Source: Magnaporthiopsis rhizophila
Taxonomy: Eukaryota > Ascomycota > Sordariomycetes > Magnaporthales > Magnaporthaceae
Direction of reading: 5' to 3'
Assembly (NCBI GenBank): GCA_003049465.1
Contig: PYSS01000046.1
Coordinates: 62,001 to 126,000 of the forward strand
Length of the DNA: 64,000 nucleotides
Shown: positions 58,796 through 64,000 of the stretch, one piece after another
Position numbering within the stretch: the stretch's first letter is position 1
How the letters are laid out: every line of letters starts with the position of its first letter
Program-made: the position numbers and the translations under genes
Notes under the pieces: generated by a model
Seen by the model: only the letters and a program-made list of their open reading frames with translations
Databases searched by the model: none
Told to the model about the DNA's origin: nothing

Positions 58796-61700
58796 GTTTG
58801 CGGCGGTTCCCCCTCTTGTCTATCCGGACCAGTCGTATTAGGTGTCGACCTGCGACAGTGCAGACGTCTCTAGCGACCGAGGAGCCCGGGGGCGGTCGGC
58901 CGGTCGTGAGCAGGGAGCGACAATGGCGTCGGCGGAATTCGGTAAAGAGCGGATCGGATTCAGTCGTCGTCGGTGGTGCGCGCGCGGGCAAGATCTCGCC
59001 GTTCCAAGTCCAGTGTTCTCCTCTCAATGTCCAAGCAAACTCCCCGTCTCTTACTCCTGTCCTCCGCTATTACAATGTGGGTAGGTGTTTCCGGCACGTA
59101 AAACCAAACAAGCAAGCGACGGCGGTGGCGGGGAAGGAAAAAGGAAACCGAATAAAAGTTTGGAGAAGTCGACTCCAGTAATATAAAGAGCGATCTGAGC
59201 CAGCAGCGAAGGGAATGGAAAGGAAGGGTTGGGGGGACCTGGGGGCTCAGGAAACAACCACAACAACGGGAAGAGAGGAAAGAGGTCTGGGAGCCGCAGC
59301 GAGGGGAGGGTGGGCAGAAAGATCATAAAAGCAAAAGCAGAGACAGGGGTGTGGCCTGTGAGCCGAACGAGGCAGGGCGGCAGACAGGCAGGCAGGGGGT
59401 GCTGATGGTGGAGAGGGCGAGTGATGAGGAATCGGGACAGTTGAGCACCGTGCAACCCAGTTCGGGTGTCAGCCGACCATGAAACCTCCAAATCCCAACT
59501 AGCCTTTCCACGCCGGGTTCGTACTGGCAGTCTAATAGCAGCGTACGTGCTTGTGTGTGTGGTGTGCTATGGTTGACGACCAGGGGGTCCACAGGCGCTG
59601 GCCGGACAAGGCTTGCTGCCGTTGGGCGAGGGAGGAGGAGGAGGCTGCTGGCTGGCGGCCGGCTGCCCGCTATTTTTGCTAGCCTATTTTTCTCCCGCTC
59701 TTCCCTCTTCGTCGTTTCCTCACGCGAGTCACACGGGATAGGGGTGTGGTTCGGTTCCTGGGCAAGGTGCGTGGGTGGACCACAGGGTCAAGCGACGAAG
59801 GCTTCTCTCGAGGCCTGCAGGCGTCAGGGATTTCGCCCTCTTGGCGAAAAGGTTGATCAGACGCTGGAAGCAGTTTCGCACCGGCAGTGGGCCTGTGTCA
59901 GGGGCTGGTCCGATCCAGGCCGACACCTTAGTTGCAGTTGAGACGAGTCGTGTCTGAGGCGCTTTGATGAGGGGCCTTTGGCCGCTCCGCTGGTGTTTCG
60001 GCTGCGACAGGGGGCTGAAAGATGCTTAAACCGGCGACCCAGACCGCGATGGCAAATAGGCCCGATGGAGTCCCAGATCGTTTCCTGTCATCGACTGCGG
60101 GCCATGGGATAGAAGGGACGAAGGAGAGCGTGTAGACGTTCCGTCGTGTGCGTGTTCTCTGGCCTGCCGTTCGCAGTAAAATATGGGTACACGTAAGAGG
60201 CGGAAGGTAGTGGTAGCTTTGTGCCGAAACCTGGGGTTATCGACACGCAAAAAAATATCAAATCAAATGATTCGGTTCACGTATTCAATCAATTGGGGGG
60301 ACCCTCGCCGCTTTTCTGCACAGAGCCGCCGCCTGCCCTCAGCGACCAGGCCCACCAATCACCACTGCGACCCAGATCATTGGACAGGAGCCGGGTCCGC
60401 CTACATCCGTCCCGCAGTGACATTGATATGCGGCACACAAACCACAGCTAAGAATAGGGTGGCCGTCGACGGTGGGCGCTTATTAGCGTGCGCAGCTGTC
60501 ACCAACGACCCGACCAGACACATCGCGTGCATTAGCTCAAATGGGCATGGCACCCTCGCAGGATCGAATCGACGGTGAATGGTGGGTTTGCTAGTGTCAC
60601 TGTAACCCACCCGCGAAGCCTTTTTCCCAATCTTCTTGTTCTGCCGGGCCCTGGTCCTCTTGATTGATTTGGTTTCATTCCGAGAAGGAATCGAAATCGA
60701 ATGTCCTTGGGCGCTTGCTTGGCTGCACGGCGGCTGCAGACGGGCGACCCAAGCCCATGGGTCATCAGCTCGCAGCCTCTCACCGTGGCCGAGGCGTGGG
60801 CTTGTGCCAGCCACCCTGGCCCACCGCTGCTCCTGCGAGTCTCAGGTTATCTCTATCCGGCTGGGGGCTCGACGGCAAACTGTAGCACCCATATCAAGCA
60901 ATAAGTGGCTCTCTCCCCACCGCCCGAGGCTCGCCTAGGAAGTCGGTCTCGAACAAGGCTCCCTTGGCTCAAACGATGGTCGGAAACTCGCCATAGCCGG
61001 GCCGGTGAGGTCAGGTCAATTGTGGTCAGACAGCAAAAGCATTTCGGCTTCCCTGCCGCCATCTATCTCACCCATGCTCGTAAAAGCGTTTCGCTGCATG
61101 TTCGAATACAGCAACGTCGCCCCCTACGGCGATTGCGAACGAGCGACCCAGCCTGTTTGGTCGATCTTTGCGTCTCTCCAATGCCGCGAAGCCAACCATA
61201 TCGGATTTTACGCGTATATGTTATAAGGCTATGAATCGTCGATTGCTGAGAATCGAGCCTTGGCGGCAACCCATCGCCAGCGGCGCGGCAGCCGAGGAGG
61301 GAGGAGCGTCGGTGCCCCTGCTTGGAAGCTTTGTTGGACGGCGGCTCCGCAACTTTAATTTCTCCAAGGCTGCGTTGCAATCTGCCAATCCCCACGCGGC
61401 TCCTCCGAAGTGCCCAACACCTTGGCCGGGAAAAGAAACAAACGAAGAGCCACGCGGTAACATAAAACGGTGTCCCACAAGGGCCACCACAAACCGAGGC
61501 CCCATGCAGTCAGCTGTCTGCCAATGCAGCGTCTTCCCACCCGGACTGCAGAACATACGCAAACGACCCGTGGGCATTCCGCCATCCCACATCCAGCACA
61601 GGCTGGTGGCCGCCGTTCCCATGATAGCCTGCCCAGCGAGACACGAAAGAAAACGCATCCTATACAGCCACATACATATTTATATATGTAATCGTTTCGG

Positions 61701-64000
61701 GGCAGGCAATCCGGGTTGGTAGGGATGGCATCGGTAAAGTTGGACGAAACCAGATAAACCGCCTCCGATCATCCAATGTCCACGTCTTACGCTTGGCTGT
61801 TGCTGCGATCTTCTCTCTATGCGGGCAACGGGCATAAATATCGGCCCACGGGCAGGTTGCGTGCTAGCAAGGTAGCCATGCTAACGGGCCCGGGGCTCGG
61901 AACAGGGAAGGTCGACACTTTTGATATGTGCTGGATAGCAAAGCACCTTTCTTCTACATACATGGGATACAAGTCTACCCTGATCGGGGATAGCGTGATA
62001 GTGGGCTAAAACATACCCGCATATGCCTCTATGCCTCTATGCCTTGCAGCACCCGTCGCGTCGTTATTGGAAGGAAAAGGAAGGTTTTTATCCCGACGAG
62101 CTGGAAGATTTGGTCATGTCGCCCTGATACAGATCAGACTTGTTTAGGATGAGCAAGAAATCTTTCGAATCCGTGGGCACGGGATCGAGGCGGCCGATCC
62201 CTACCGCCCAGTCCGTGCCCGAGTGCGCAAATGTTAGAATCCCATCTTTTCCCCCCTTTAAATCGCATCCTGGTTTCAAGAATCCCATCTGGTGGCCGGT
62301 CTGGTTCAAACCATGTAACAAAATACTGTGTGGAGCTGCCTCTCCTGACGAAGGGGATTGACGCCCTCTCCATAAGATTGAGGTCGCAGCAAAAGGACCC
62401 GACTAGGGATTTTCCCTTTGTGAAACAGCCGTGGCGAAACACTTGGTGCGGCTTTGGATACAATATTCCCACTAGAGAATGCGCTACGGCTGGCGTGGTT
62501 TCGCATGCTGCAACTCCGGGGATTTTTTTTTTGTTGTTTTTCTCCTTTTTCTCTCAGCTGCCCGCAAGCCGCCTGCATCGCATGATCGCCAGCGGCAGCC
62601 GACGCCAGCAGGTCTTGTCTCAGCCGTGTGCATTTTCAGCCCCCCATCATGGGAAAGTGAAAGAATCCCGCCCCTGAGTTCAGAATGCCGTCTGGGGTAC
62701 GCCCCGCCTCCGCGCTGCCGCTACACCGCCTGGAAAGCGGCGGTACATCGTGTACCAGGTCTTCAACCCTACAACCGAGCGAGGGTGTTAAGGTTAAACG
62801 ATGGTGCGTCTCACCATCGGAGGAGTGATTGGCCATGGGCTCGTCACATTTCTTACTCCGCACTCTGCGCCAAGCTATCAAGCAGAGCTTTCCTGTCGCG
62901 GCCCCTCTTGAGCGCGACCGATAACGGTTTTGAAGCTTGATGGCTCCCTTCGATCGCTATTCGCCGCCTGCCTGGTCAGCTCGCCCCCAACCTAACCCGT
63001 AAATGAATATCGAGCTGCGAGACGCGCCCAGCTACCACCCTATGAAGGAGGCGTCGTTCCAGGAACAAGGGCGGCGCAGGTCTTGACGACGGGCGGCCGG
63101 GGTTCTAAACTGGGAAGTTCGTCGCGAAAGGCCCAGCTGCCCGGCTCTGCTGCCCGTAGCAGAGTTCACTGGCTGCTTTCTGGCGAATCGACACCTCCGC
63201 CTGGCTTCCTTGTCTTTCCTGGCGATGATTTGAGTGCCAGATCATGGGAAAAGCATGTCAAGTCTGTTGTTTGTGCAGGGCGAGCCAACACTCATCATAG
63301 GCGTCAGGAAGTTTTGGCAGCCGCACGTCTCGCTGGGCTAGATATGCTGCTCTGGAGATCCGTACCCTGGTATGACAACGTCCTGTTCTATCATCTGCCA
63401 GCTCATGCCGGCGCTCGTTTGTGTTTTCTCCCCGACCGAACCTGCAAGAACAGTCTTGAGGTACCGAACGCCCGAATGATTCCTTCACATCACGAATTCG
63501 AGAACGAAGTATAGATGCGTGTGGAGATATGCGTTGTGGATAGACTGATATGATTAGAATATTGGAGGCGTGCTGCATGTCGTGTATACGAGTCCATTCT
63601 TTTTCTTTCTTTTCTTGCCTCTTTTCATAAATACTCGAGGGTAAACGAGAAAGGTTAGACCGTGTGTAAACTCGTAGACACTCGTGAGTACCTGACTAAA
63701 TCAGAAAAAAGGTCCGCCAGTATCTCGAAGAGACCTTTTTGCCCGGGTTTATTAAAGGTTGTTATACCGGAAGTAGGAGTTTACTCCCAATCATGTCGGG
63801 ACCAAGAGCTATTCTATATGGCATACATGCCGAGCAGGGTGGATACACAGGCATGTAAATCAGAAGGAATAATGAAACATCGACAGCTGTTTATAGAGCC
63901 GCGACCAAAGTCTCGACAATGCGGAACGGGCCGGAGTCGGCGCATGCCCGGCATCAACATCAGGCCGATAAAGACGGATACGGGTACCGGAGCTGGAGAT
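58796..64000. other. Long intergenic region upstream of nox1
   Basis: About 5.2 kb up to the window edge. No ORF here shows a recognisable family. The longest (61168-61722 and 63083-63514, both plus) look compositional rather than coding. It should include the nox1 promoter and a long 5' untranslated region. A short tandem repeat of ATGCCTCT lies near 62024-62040. Confidence 0.5.

Noticed and set aside
61168..61722. A 184-codon plus-strand ORF
   Set aside because: No domain, no supporting context, and composition like the surrounding non-coding DNA.

Overview
The window looks like genomic DNA of a filamentous ascomycete, most likely a sordariomycete. Genes carry several short GT-AG introns, the coding DNA is GC-rich, untranslated DNA holds poly(A)/(GA) tracts, and the gene set is characteristic: nox1-type NADPH oxidase, multidomain fungal NLR proteins, a GH92 mannosidase and a DUF7732-type wall or surface protein. 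I cannot name the genus. Seventeen protein genes are supported. Exon joints were placed by hand, and every complete model except the two NLRs sums to an open frame ending at its stop codon.

Layout. 1-363: first exons of ERO1 (minus), running off the left edge. 2360-3086: CKS1 (minus), divergent from RSC4 (4478-7317, plus). 8292-10567: SSB1-type ribosome-associated Hsp70 (plus). 10.6-16.1 kb: a gene-poor stretch with an LTR-like relic and a few unassignable ORFs. 16132-19108: GH92 alpha-mannosidase (minus). 19825-25072: the first NLR (plus; hydrolase-NACHT-beta-propeller). 25513-30188: CFT1/CPSF160 (minus), divergent from an LMBD1-family cobalamin transporter (31406-33178, plus). 33632-35039: an ANCHR-like zinc-binding protein (minus). 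36629-37793: a DUF7732-type secreted protein (plus). 38228-43741: a second, paralogous NLR (minus). 44312-45587: ketosamine-3-kinase (minus), head-to-head with an aldo-keto reductase (45984-47650, plus). 47819-48955: TDG/Thp1-type DNA glycosylase (minus). 49845-51440: UAP1 (plus), convergent with SYM1/Mpv17 (51932-52743, minus). 56718-58795: nox1 (minus). From 58.8 kb to the right edge I see no supportable gene.

How the genes relate. Most are ordinary housekeeping genes: cell cycle, chromatin, translation-coupled folding, mRNA 3' processing, ER oxidation, N-glycan trimming and UDP-GlcNAc synthesis for chitin. The accessory signal is two large paralogous NLR genes that point toward each other from either side of a block of four unrelated genes. 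Each has an N-terminal serine-hydrolase-like domain, a central NACHT NTPase and a degenerate propeller ending in a shared C-terminal block. They are the best candidates for an innate-immunity or self/non-self recognition system here. A second possible functional unit is the ketosamine-3-kinase/aldo-keto reductase pair, whose products could act in sequence in protein deglycation.
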